This document shows positions 32,278 to 42,700 of a stretch of 64,000 nucleotides of DNA, piece by piece. Under the pieces are notes generated by a model. It worked only from the letters and a program-made list of their open reading frames with translations, was not told where the DNA came from and did not search any database. Within the stretch, counting starts at the first letter, position 1, and the number at the start of each line of letters is the position of its first letter. The position numbers and the translations under genes are program-made. Origin of the DNA: Morchella semilibera (lineage: Eukaryota > Ascomycota > Pezizomycetes > Pezizales > Morchellaceae). The stretch is from contig CM018605.1 in assembly GCA_009192285.1 (NCBI GenBank), positions 2,025,247 to 2,089,246 of the forward strand, read 5' to 3'.

Positions 32278-33006
32278 ATGCCTCAAGCAAAGCGTCCCTC
32301 AACGTCCGAAACGACCAAATCTACCCTCAGGCTCCCTGACCCTAAAGACCACAATGGGGAAACTACACAGGAAGATCCAGACGAGGGTGAAACTGTACTC
32401 GAGAGAGCTCCCAACACTCTCACGAGAGTCAGCACAACCACGAAGAAAGCTCAAGGAAAGCGGCCGTCAGTATCCGAAAGGAGCACTTCTTCTCGTAAAC
32501 GTTCGAGGCCCACAAATGAAATTTCATCGGATGAGGATCTACCTGATCCTCCATTGCGCCGTTCGGCCAAAGCTCAGCGAGTCCCCAAATCGTCTCTGAG
32601 GAGCCATTCTCGACGGAACAAAAAATCTAAAAAATCTGGTGCTCGGGTGGAGTTTAACATCGAAGAACAAACGTCGGAGGGGGAGCAAGAGGTTCAAGAG
32701 CGCCTTACAACCAGTTCTTCAGAATATGATGATGACTGCCTAGACACTCCGGTAATACGCGACCAGAGCCTGAGGCATCAGGTCGGAGACAAGAGACCCC
32801 CGGGAACGCAGGTCGGAGACAAGAGACCCCCGGGTACGCAAGTCGCCGGAAAGAGACCTCCGAATAGTCAGGTAACGACTGCCAGAGGTGTGGCGAGTGC
32901 CCGGAGAAAGCCCACCAGTGCGGTTGCTGAGGCAATTGCGTCGTCAGCAGTGGAGATTAACGTTATTGAAGTAATTAACCCCAGTCCTTTTTTGATAAGT
33001 GACTGA
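32278..33006 (+). CDS. Plavaka-like element cargo ORF 2, basic low-complexity protein
   Basis: A 242-residue ORF starting MPQAKRPSTSETTKSTLRLP. It is Ser/Lys/Arg-rich with several nuclear-localisation-like clusters (SSRKRSRP, SRRNKKSKKS), an acidic middle, and about three tandem copies of a 10-residue unit QV[G/A][D/G]KRPP[G/N][T/S] encoded by a 30-bp repeat at about 32779-32868. No known domain is recognised. It lies in the same orientation as and just upstream of the next cargo ORF (17-bp gap), so a joint transcript or a combined gene is possible. Confidence 0.45.
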   Translation: MPQAKRPSTSETTKSTLRLPDPKDHNGETTQEDPDEGETVLERAPNTLTRVSTTTKKAQGKRPSVSERSTSSRKRSRPTNEISSDEDLPDPPLRRSAKAQRVPKSSLRSHSRRNKKSKKSGARVEFNIEEQTSEGEQEVQERLTTSSSEYDDDCLDTPVIRDQSLRHQVGDKRPPGTQVGDKRPPGTQVAGKRPPNSQVTTARGVASARRKPTSAVAEAIASSAVEINVIEVINPSPFLISD

Positions 33007-33023
33007 AATGAAAGAAATTTTAG

Positions 33024-34666
33024 ATGGGAAATCGTACATCGTCGAAGCCAACGAAAAATCCATCGAGCGCTCCACAAAGACCGCCGATGACTCCTGTGGA
33101 CCCAGCGATGGCTCCTACTGCTACCCCCAGAAGACTGACTGCTTTTAATTACTCTTCATCTTTTCGTTTCCCGCCCCCTTCCTCTTCTAGGTTTGGAGAA
33201 TCGTCACCAACACCAATGGCATTGAATCCTAGATCCATGCCACCAAGCGATGATAGCTCCTGGGGCGGTTCTACGGGCTTTGGGATTAGCTCTCGAATGC
33301 CTCAAAGAATGGAGCCATCCCCACTAGGGAGACCACCTCGGAATAACGATACAGCGAACTCTAACTATCTGTCGCCTTCACCTTCTTTACCTCCGCCCCA
33401 CGATGACGACAGGTATCATTACCAAACCCCTGAAAGCTCTCGTCAAGCCTCTTCTGGCCAGATACCTCGTACACCTGCTCCAAACTCTAGAAGTGCGAGT
33501 GTGCTTCCTTTGGAAGCCCAAAGGATTGAGAAAAAGTGTAGTATATTGATAGGTGATCACACACTGTTTGAGGAGCCTTTTCCAAGCCCTGCGAGACTCT
33601 CGGTTTTGGTGGTGAATATGTGGGTACAAGCAAGTCGTAGTTTAGGAATCAGCGCAGAAATCGACGAGGTTATTATAAAACAGGTGAGTGTCCCCGAAGA
33701 TCCCATGATAGCTCCTAGGGAACTGAGGAGGCCCCACAGGTTAGGAGCTTGCACTCCCGAGTGCGCTCACACCTGATGAGCGCAGTGAAGGAACGGCTAG
33801 CAGACTCTAGGATTTACGGAATTGCAAAGATTCGCACACAAGTGGAGAGGGCCGGGAGAGTTGACTATCTTTTGAGGAATGATCGGTTCATCAGCCATCC
33901 AGCGCATTATGAGGTATATCCAAATTCTTGGGGACCACGGCGATAACTCTAACAAGCCTTAGACGTCTAGCTGCAAATTCTTGGCTCCGGAGATCATCGA
34001 GGTTTTATACTATAGGTTTTTTGATGGGGCGAGGAGGCGAGGGTCCCGTGAACCAGATTTCCTTGACCGAATAAACCATACGTTGATATGCCTGATAGCG
34101 ACCGCCATTTGGCATGGGATTCGCGCATGGTCCACGGGGAATTATGTGGTGCCGCAAAATTTCCAGACTCAAAATGATAGTGTAGTGAGTAAGTATTTCT
34201 CATATCTCCTAGAGATATGGCGAGTGCTAACCGAGGTGTTACGAATGCTCTAGAAACCTTCACGAGGATGGTAAACACTTGGACGTCACGTAGTCGTTCC
34301 AACCAAGAGGGCATCTTGAAATTGATAAAGGACAATCTCCGAGACAAGGTAAGAACCCGATCTTAATCACCGGTTATAACCTAAACTAATGATTTGTAGA
34401 TACAAGAGAAGAAGGGGGTCACGGTCGAGGATATCCCAGTCGAGGGTCTTAGCGAGGACGATGATGCTCTGGCGGAGGCTCTGGAAGCTCTCAGGAGTGC
34501 TCGGGGAGGCCAAGGCGAGAAATCTAAACCCGGAAAAACTAACCTTCCACCACACGGGCTTGAATATGGTACGGATGGAGAGCCGGACCTACCTGAAGAA
34601 GAAGAGGAAGAGATTGAGGAAATAGTGGAAGAGGGTGGAGAAACAACAGAAGAGGACCCTAACTAA
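33024..34666 (+). pseudogene. Plavaka-like element cargo gene 3, possibly DUF6532-like
   Basis: Exons 33024-33683, 33740-33913 and 33963-about 34253 read continuously. A Pro/Ser-rich N terminus (about 150 residues) precedes a helical domain (LFEEPFPSPARLSVLVVNMW, SHLMSAVKERLADSRIYGIA, then APEIIEVLYYRFFDGA and ALIATAIWHGIRAW-like text). The pattern recalls the DUF6532-type domain common in fungal transposon-rich genomes, but I rate this only as possible. Downstream, 34205-34350 and 34401-34666 (joined by an intron at about 34351-34400) give a good frame (NALETFTRMVNTWTSRSRS) ending in an acidic tail at TAA 34664-34666. I find no splice that links it to the previous exon in frame, so the gene is either mis-modelled or frameshifted. 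Confidence 0.45.
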
Positions 34667-34839
34667 AATAACGAGATCTCTGAGAGGTATGGGGAAGTCT
34701 GTAGAGATAGTAATAAGACCTTATGTATTATTATAACTATTATATAGTGGCGAGACCATAAGTGAATATATCCATACCATTCGAGGAACAGAAGAGGCCT
34801 CTGAAAGCTATCGTGAGGTGAATAAATACATGAAAAGCA

Positions 34840-35180
34840 CCAACCAGCACCAGGAGCTAGATGTGCGCGCCAGGGACTCCCCAGGCGCAATGGATGATGG
34901 AAAGTATATTAGCAGGGGAGATCGGGGCGGAAACGTGATGCCCAGGCGGAGCCAGGCAGAGCCAGGCGCAGGGTATCTCCGCCAGGGATATAGGTGCCCT
35001 TCCAGGCGTTACCTGAGAGAAAACCAAACTCCTGGCGCTAACCGAGGTTGGGATTTAATTCAGGGCTCTCAGGGCGTTGAAAGCCTCGCCCGGAGCGCCC
35101 GGAGGTTTGGCGAGGTTCTCAGGAGAATGGGTTTTTATCCGGTGCGCCCTCAGCGCCCTGAGCGCCTGGAGCGCCCGGCG
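34840..35180. repeat. Right subterminal CCAGGCGC/GCGCCCTGAG region
   Basis: Dispersed copies of CCAGGCGC, GAGCCAGGC and GCGCC(C/T)TGAGCGC mirror the GCGCCAGG-rich left end. They lie between the last cargo exon and the right terminal inverted repeat. Confidence 0.65.
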
Positions 35181-35190
35181 AAATCGGCAG

Positions 35191-35201
35191 GTTTGCTGAT
35201 G
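35191..35201 (-). repeat. Right terminal inverted repeat of the Plavaka-like element
   Basis: GTTTGCTGATG, followed by the TSD AT at 35202-35203. It matches the left terminus inverted with one mismatch. Confidence 0.75.
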
Positions 35202-35203
35202 AT

Positions 35204-35574
35204 TCATATCGGTTGACTTCCACAATCGCAAATTTTTCCAAGTATTTCTCCCTCCTTGCATCGTCCTCCTTCAAGTTGCAATCTCTGACAAAGAGAGCTT
35301 TAACTCTCTTAATTCTATTTTTTTCAGATTTCCTTTCCTCCAAAGCAGCCTTAAGCTCACCATATTTGCTTGGAGTTTCTAGTTGTTTTGAATCGTTAAG
35401 GAAAGAAGCAAGGTCATTGAAGAACTCATCGGTAACATCTGGGAACTTTGTCTTGATAGAAATCATAAGAGAATCAATATTATTATCTCTAATCTTTTGA
35501 AGTAAGGAAGGTCGGCCTGCTATGTAACTAGCAAGTTCATTAATAGGGATTTTAGGTGATCGGATTGGAGGCAT
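35204..35574 (-). pseudogene. Transposon-associated gene, 5' part (cut by the Plavaka-like element)
   Basis: Starts at ATG 35574 (MPPIRSPKIPINELASYIAG) and runs about 124 codons to RYES, where the Plavaka-like element begins. It is Lys/Glu-rich and helical-looking, with no catalytic motif of its own. Joined to 24949 across the element it continues in frame into PYPPPSH and VYESDQIHD. TATA-like sequence and a long minisatellite region lie upstream (35600-36980). The function is that of the split gene described at 23832-24949 and is not established. Confidence 0.55.
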
Positions 35575-36138
35575 TATGAAGGTTTAATCAGTTGATATCG
35601 GGGATGGTAAATATAAGAACAAAGGGGTGAGGTAGCCCTTCTTATATAAATCGCTCATACTGGCATCGGGAGTTACATATATTATTCACATATATTGCTT
35701 ACATCAATGACTCATATTGGGAGTCATATATATTTCTCAACAAATCGGGAGTCACATACATTACTCATATCAGTTGGTCACATCGGGAGTCACATCGGAA
35801 CCATCCAGATCAAGTTACTTGACTTTAGAAGTAATATCAAGGGCCTAGCACCTCAACATTCTTCCTGTCATTGAACTATTTCTTTAGGAACCATCAAATC
35901 ACCAGGGAAATTGCTAATCAATAGCTTAAGATATAGCATCGGTATCATCCAGATCAAGTTGCTTGACTTTAGAAATAATATCGAGGGCCTAGCACCTAAA
36001 CATTTCTTCTGTCGTTGAACTATTTCTTTAAATACCATCACTAACCTATAGCATAAAAGATTGCACAAGTTCACATCATTGAACTGTCTCTCGGAATAGT
36101 CGCTCACGCTCACACTCACTCATACGATAAAGAATTTC

Positions 36139-36286
36139 ACCGGAACAGTCGCTCACCGGAACAGTCGCTCACCGGAACAGTCGCTCATCGGAACAGTCGC
36201 TCACCGGAACAATCGCTAACCGGAACAGTAGCTCACCAGAACAGTCACTAACCGGAACAGTCGCTCACCGGAACAGTCACTCACGC
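36139..36286. repeat. 16-bp minisatellite CCGGAACAGTCGCTCA, about 9 copies
   Basis: Nine near-exact head-to-tail copies of a 16-bp unit, with single-base variants (AATCGCTAA, AGTAGCTCA). The unit sits about 560 bp upstream of the 35574 start codon. Confidence 0.92.
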
Positions 36287-36354
36287 TCGCCCGTAACATA
36301 AATTTCACCGGAACCATAAGTTGATCTTTCTATATCAATAACAAGGCAAGAAAT

Positions 36355-36815
36355 AACTCGGTTCAATTCTGAGAAGTCTATTCAATGCCATCCTAAAAGC
36401 TCGATTCAGTCCTGAATGCTTGGTTCAATCCTGAGAGGATGATTCAGTGCTGGGAGGTCGATTCGGTATCGTCCTAGGAGCTCGATTCGGTCCTGGATGC
36501 TTGGTTTGATCCTGGAAGGATGATTCAGTGCTGGGAGGTCGATTCGGTGTCGTCCTGGGTGCTTGGTTCGGTCCTGGGAGATCGATTCGGTATCGTCCTA
36601 GGAGCTCGGTTCGGTCCTGAGTGCTTGGTTCGGTCCTGGGAGGTCGATTCGGTATCGTCCTAGGAGCTCGGTTCGGTCCTGAGTGCTTGGTTCGGTCCTG
36701 GGAGGATGATTCGGTGCTGGGAGGTCGATTCGGTGTCGTCCTAGGAGCTCGGTTCGGTCCTGGGTGCTTGGTTCGGTCCTGGGAGGATGATTCGGTGCCG
36801 TGTCGGTATAGGACT
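36355..36815. repeat. Composite TTCGGTCCTGG minisatellite (62-bp and longer higher-order units)
   Basis: Subunits of about 20 bp (TTCGGTCCTGGGAGGTCGAT, GCTTGGTTCGGTCCTGGGAG, CGGTATCGTCCTAGGAGCTC) alternate in blocks. A 62-bp unit starting GGAGCTCGGTTCGGTCCTGA repeats at about 36600 and 36662, followed by longer variants. The right end fades into GTCGATTTGGGCGTGTCCTAGG repeats. Confidence 0.85.
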
Positions 36816-36920
36816 AGGCGTCGATTTGGGCGTGTCCTAGGCGAGGTTTTGGCGTCGATTTGGGCGTCGATTTGGGCGTGTCCTAGGAGTTTAAATAAAC
36901 GTTAGCATAGGTGTCAGAAT

Positions 36921-36978
36921 AGGAGGTAGAGGTGGAGGTGGAGGTGGAGGTGAAGGTGGAGGTGGGGGTGGGGGTGGA
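36921..36978. repeat. (GGAGGT)n microsatellite
   Basis: About ten units of GGAGGT/GGGGGT, at the right margin of the transposon island. Confidence 0.9.
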
Positions 36979-38084
36979 TATTAAGGTGGAGATGGAGGCG
37001 GAGATCCTCATGATGATGAGATGACTAAGCAGAAGGATGACTCACTAGGATGACTCAGCAAGATGACCTATCACTTTTGGGCGCGATTTCATTTTCCTGA
37101 CCGGCCGAAGGCCGGAGACGACTTGTAAGAAGTAATGTAGTAGTACATGTGCTGATTTGGACATGTACTATACAGGGAAGTGCACATTTATATTTACAGT
37201 CATACCCAGACCCAACATGTAAGACGCGAGCTAAGGTAACTGAAATAAAAATAAAAAAAGACGAGAGAAATTCCTCCAAACATTCGAGCTCACCCACACC
37301 TAACCCTACACCACTTCTCATGCATGGCCCCTCCTATTACCCCACTCTTTACCGGGCTGTTGTGCTTCTATGGGTTTCTACGGGTAGTGAGACATCTTCG
37401 CCTCAGGCAAGTCGTACATGGTGTGACGCATATACAGCCTTATGGATATCAGTAAATCCTTTTGCCTAACAGCCTTTTATATATATACACACGACAATGC
37501 AGTCTCTCGCATAGGAACATTAAAGCCAAACATTAAAGTGCCATTTAATTCCCATTGAGGTAGATTCAGGGGAAGAAATGAGGTTGAAGGGCGCGCAGCA
37601 TGTGCGAAGTGAACTAAACTAAGCCCGCGTGGTCCCTCACACCATGTAAGCAACTGACATGTGCACCTCCATAAAAAAAACGTGCAAAACTACTCGGGGT
37701 AGAGAATAAGCCATTGGATGACTTCCCGGGCAAAGGCTCACGAACAACCGATCATAATACTGCTTTCCGGGTTTCTGAAGTTTAGAAGTCTGAACCGAAC
37801 CCCCCCCCCCCTCTATTCAAATTCGGATTCTAGAATCTAAATTCCCACGGGAAGTCATCCATTAAGAGTAATAGCCAGGACATGCACATACCTCTACATA
37901 CATTCACGCAACAGCATGACCCAGTTTCAACAATAAAATTCAAATTTTCCACATAAAGATCATTGGCCCCCCCTAGTTACATGTAATATTATATATATAC
38001 GCATTAAAAAAAAAAAAAAAACAAGAAAAAAGAGCGAAGCAAAACCAACTCCAACGCCAATACCTCTCACCATGAAATATATTA
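36979..38084. other. Intergenic stretch, no supported gene
   Basis: It holds a small hairpin (CCGGCC-GAA-GGCCGG, 37101-37115), homopolymer C and A runs at about 37801 and 38006, and a TACATGTA palindrome at about 37979. No protein-coding or RNA gene is supported. Confidence 0.5.
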
Positions 38085-39726
38085 TTATTTGCCCGCACTA
38101 ATTTCGGCCTTGTACGATATCCTCCCATCGTATCCTACCGTCTCCCACCTACGATCCTCCTGATAATATTCCGCTGGTAACTCCGTATCGCCTCCAACCT
38201 CCTCAAACTGGACAAGAATCTCTGTAGTCTTCGTCACGGTCCACTGGGGTTGCTTTGGTTGCGCATCGGTGGTACTAGGCCCTGCTACAATCCCGTGAAG
38301 GGCGTTAGTTTCCGGGACAAGCGTTGTAGTAGTAACGATCGGAGCAAGTGAATCCACAAATGACATATTTGAATTTGATATCTGCTCAGATGCGGGCTGA
38401 GAGATTGGCCGCAGCTCTAGCGACGATGGATCGGGCGTGTGGTAGGCGAGTTTCATGATGAGATGAGCCATGCTGAGCTCGACGTTGAGCTTACCCATCC
38501 AGGCAAGTGTACCGTATTGGAGCCAACTGTATGCATATTTTTGTTAGTTTGGGGCGCGCTTATGGGTCAATTTGGTATCTGGGTAAACATACACGAATGG
38601 ACTCGTTGGCAGCCACATCAGGCCTAGAGCGACTGACTGAACTCTAGTTAGCGGTGATGGCCATATACGTAGGTAATGGCATTTATGGCAGACTCACCTC
38701 AATTGCTATCGCGGAATATACAAGCATAAGGGTGTGGCTAACTAGGGGTTTATACTTGTCGAGTCCGGGATCGATAAGTGTTGCCTTGACGGTTCGAATG
38801 AAGTATGTGTTCAGAGCAATGTCGAGTAAGATTGTCAGAGTTCCTTGGACCTCGATATAAACCTTCGATATCTGCGTGATTCTTTACCTATTTCTTAGCA
38901 CTAACCTCCAAAAAAATATTAATAAGGGGGTGAGGTAACATATTCATATAGACGTTCGTGGGAACGAAAAACATGTACGGGATACCTGAATACCTACTTC
39001 CTAGAGACTCCAAGTCGGCCAGGGATCCAAACAGAAAATGTCCCAACTATGAAGATAGCGACTATGACTAAACATCCTATCCGTACTCTATTGTTGAAAG
39101 CTTTATCAACAGCAATAAGCTCGATACGATTGATATTGATCTGTAAAAGCGCTTGTGCCTAGCAAATTGTACCGCTCTATTAACTTTGCTTCACCTCAAG
39201 TTTATGAGATAGGCGCTGAATACCTGGATAGCCCATAGGCCAACTTTGAAACGAGACAACCATGTCAGATTTAATACTTAATAGAAATATATAGTTATAT
39301 GCAGCCGCTCATGACTGACCAACTTACCAAGTGGGATATAGAGCGCAAGTCTATGAACGTACCCCCAGTCAGTATCTATATAATCCGCGTGTCCTCCCCG
39401 CAAAATGAATACTAATAAAAAAAAAGAAGGGGGGGGGGGGTGAGAGAGTAGGAGACTAACTGAGGTCTAACATGCTTCTGGTTAATGATCCAGGCGAGTA
39501 CCCCAAACACCATTATCGAAACATAGTCCAGCCAGACCCACCAAAAATAAGGTGATGTAAACCTCTTCTCCCGAGATATAGTTGAAGTTTGTTTGTACGC
39601 TTTCCACCCTGTTAAATACCCAAATCCAAGAAGAACACCCCAAGCAATGAGCGTGATCTCACGCTCCACGTTGGAGAGTGCCTCGTTCTCAGCGGTAGCA
39701 GCGGCAGCAGCCCCATCATCCGCCAT
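38085..39726 (-). CDS. Uncharacterised fungal multi-pass membrane protein
   Basis: Start ATG 39726 (MADDGAAAAATAENEALSN). Hydrophobic helices include ITLIAWGVLLGFGYLTGW and WLDYVSIMVFGVLAWII in exon 1. Further exons read in frame at 39328-about 39411, 39224-39243, 38998-39158 (ALLQININRIELIAVDK, CLVIVAIFIVGTFSVWI), 38698-38881 (LLDIALNTYFIRTVKATLID), 38593-38636 and 38085-38526 (GKLNVELSMAHLIMKL plus a soluble tail). The pattern, including NxYFIR and KLN[V/I]E[L/M]SMA, is one I associate with a conserved uncharacterised 7-TM-like family of filamentous ascomycetes. The junction of exon 1 and exon 2 could not be resolved in phase. No function can be assigned. Confidence 0.75.
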
Positions 39727-42700
39727 TAAGACTTCAACGATGCCAAACGGCGAAAATGTAGTGACGAGGTGCTCTGCCCAGAATATATTGATTGAGAGCT
39801 TCTCCTCCCTTACCTTTGTGGGGGACTTCTTGAATCTTATGCTCCACTAAACGTTGCGCACCTAGGCTATATTACACTCGAGTTAATGATTGCTTGGTTT
39901 AAACTTGTAGGCTTGTGGCACTCCTTTCGGCCATTATGGGCCTAAATATTGAGCACTTCGGCCAGTTCCTCCCAGAGGATAGGGTGTGTCGTGGCGTATG
40001 CAGTTTTATGCGCGTACCCAGAGAGCGCTCGGATCGCTCGCTTTGACACATCGCTCTACTCAGGACGCAGGGGTCTAAAATCGAGATAATCAATCTACAC
40101 TCTCTCACTTAGTAGGCGGATCCTGTCTGATGGCGGTTTTCAGTCGGTGTCGCCAAGGTGAGCTCAACCACTGGTTTGAAATCCCTGATCTGATTCGCCT
40201 CCAGGCAGGAAAAACCGTCACCCCGTGGGCAAGCGTACCTACTCTACCAATAGATCTAACTAGATCTCTAGCAACCGGCGCCACTACCACTCATCGTGCA
40301 AGGGCCCAGGTTGAAGGTTGGCCGGGAATCCTGGGGAACAGTTTTCTATAAGTAGGGACGTTAAGATCTACCCACCTCTTGGTTACTAGTTGCCAGTATG
40401 TATAAATTTTCATAGGAAGCCAACAAAGTACGCACATACTCTTCAATTAGCCACCTGAGAATGCGCAATAAAAATGCGCTGATGAGGCTGCGAGACAGGA
40501 TACAACATTCACGGGAGAGAAGCGGATATTGGGTTCATCTTTCTAGGCGTTGCGCCGTACACCGTGTTCATCCATTGGTGTTTGAAATGAATTCTTTACG
40601 CGGGATACATGTATGTACTGATCCAGGCTGATATTTTATACACCTCGGACCCTCAACACGGTTAGTGATATAAAATTTAGACCTGCATGTGGCGAGCACT
40701 CAAGGTGCTTTAAAAGGAGATACCCATTTTTTTTATGTAACTATTTCTCTTATGGGGAGCTAACTAGGGATTTAGAGACAATTTGAAGCAATAAGTGTAA
40801 GATTTGATGTCATACAATGCCACCAAAATGTACTGGTATAAATGCAATTCATGAGATACATCTGATAGTGATTGATGTACCTAAAGAAAATGTGTGAACC
40901 AAGCAACCTAATCGAGTGATATTTGGTGATATAGAGAATAAATTAGCACCCGGGGAGCTAGCTAGCTAGAGGACCAAAGTTTTGGAGACTGGGCGCCGCC
41001 AACATCTTTGCCAACACCTCTTCGCGGATTCGAATATCCGAACCTGTTTATGGTGCTTAATAGGCCTCCGCGCTAACCCTGGCAAGTTAACTGTCGATCA
41101 ATCATAAGTCCCCCTAAGAGTGCCGTTGCTGTTGGACCTAGAAAGAATTTAAAAATGAAAGATATAGGATAAAAACCCGAAATATCATGTTTACTTTCAT
41201 ATAAAGGGGCCTGTTCTCCCACATCCTTTAAAATGTCATAAACTTGAGTGACGCTGAGAAAAGCCACTGTCGGTACACCCAACACCACATGTCTTTATAT
41301 CGAGAGCTCCTAGAACCCAAAGCACGTCATCATCGAAACCACCACGATGCCAAGCTCGTATCAGTACGAGAGGTTTCAGTTCGCTTTTATCTTCATATCT
41401 CTCCAGTTTCAGGTGTCATCTCCAGCAACCCAAGTAAAACCCAATCATTTCCCTATTTGTGGTTGTAAAAAAAAGCAACTGTGGCAAACAATCATCTGAA
41501 AAGTGCGCTCCTAAACGACTTTATAAACGGATCCAATAAAAGGGAAATGGTAGTCATATGAGACAATACCGTCCCAGTCTCCACCAGGCTGATATTTCTC
41601 CGATTTGTAGCAGCGCCGCATGCTCGCAGTTAGGTATAGACGCACCAAATCGGCGGTTCAGATCTATCGTCTGATGCTTTTAGGTAAGTGGAGTATGTAT
41701 GCATTGTGCCTACTATGGTATGTAGCACTGCTTGGGAAGTAAAAACAAAAATAACTGTTATTGACATGGATTTGGTCGGACGCCCACTATCTGAGCACTG
41801 TCATGCCCAAAGTCCTGGTATTTATCTGGGGAAGGGGAATGGGTTTCGGTAAAATAACCTACGAAAGGGCCCAAACCAAACTTCAATGTTGGATATGTCT
41901 CAAAACGTTAAGAAGGTGTATTATAGCTAGGTCTTTGAATGATGGTCGCGGAAAAGAGCTTGTCTGCCCACGAGGCATGCCATGCTGATGCGGAGTTCCC
42001 CGGAGGCGTTCCCACAATGTCCTGCCAGGGGAAATATCTGCTAATGGGCTCCCACAGGTGCTTACTGTTCGGTAATCTGATGCTCATCCGTGATTGCGAA
42101 TTGATGGCTTGAACTTTGGGGCCCGTGATTTGAGCGAATTTTGAAATGCTGAGCTCTGATATGAGATACTGTAGGTGGAATTTTCTGACCCGACTTCCAA
42201 CTGCTGTCTATGGGACTCACATAACTACATGTAGTCAAGGAAAGATTTGATGTTTTAAAGCCGTGACCTCTAGCTCGGTTCGCAGACTACATGTACTTGC
42301 CTAGCCGAATAAAAATGTATTTGTCACATGCTTATGTAAGTTAATCCGCTAATGCCTACTTCCCACGTTACAGTGGCTTTCCCCACTCGCTACATACATG
42401 TCCTGTAAGAAAAATAAAAGGGACCTCAAGAAAGAAACGGGTCTTTGTGGCGCCAAATCACTGGTACCGTTCATCTAAACACAGCTACATGTACTTCTAG
42501 GTGCATTTGAGGCCAAAGATAAAGTTACTGGAACTCTACACCATACATATATGTAGATTCTGGTAGAATCATTGCAAAAGTGTGTCTTGCGTGACCCGAT
42601 GGTCTTATTATATTGAGTGGATCAAACCCACCCCTATGCGCAGCTGGGGAACCCACAGCCTCTTAATGCATGATGGTAGCGACCTTCTTTGCTGTTTTAA

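Larger units (their letters stand above)
24952..35201. mobile_element. Plavaka-like (CACTA-related) DNA transposon with cargo
   Basis: 10,250 bp bounded by an 11-bp inverted repeat with one mismatch (CATCAGCAAGC on the left; reverse complement of GTTTGCTGATG on the right) and a 2-bp target duplication AT (24950-24951 and 35202-35203). Subterminal DNA on both sides is rich in GCGCCAGG/CCTGGCGC. It carries a Plavaka-type transposase on the minus strand and three plus-strand cargo ORFs. Removing the element with one AT rejoins the host frame (RYES to PYPPPSH), strong support for the boundaries. Confidence 0.82.

Noticed and set aside
36139-36286. CRISPR-like array (regular 16-bp repeats)
   Set aside because: Repeats are directly abutting with no spacers, in a eukaryotic nuclear context; it is a minisatellite.
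37101-37115. CCGGCC-GAA-GGCCGG hairpin as a terminator
   Set aside because: Intrinsic bacterial-type terminators are not expected here; no gene ends nearby in a matching orientation.
40130-40351. Overlapping ORFs on both strands near 40.1-40.4 kb
   Set aside because: Short, no domain, no conserved pattern; treated as chance ORFs.
41000-41100. tRNA-like sequence around GGATTCGAATATCC on the minus strand
   Set aside because: An A-box-like TTAGCGCGGAGG exists but the acceptor stem does not pair and the T loop has the wrong size.
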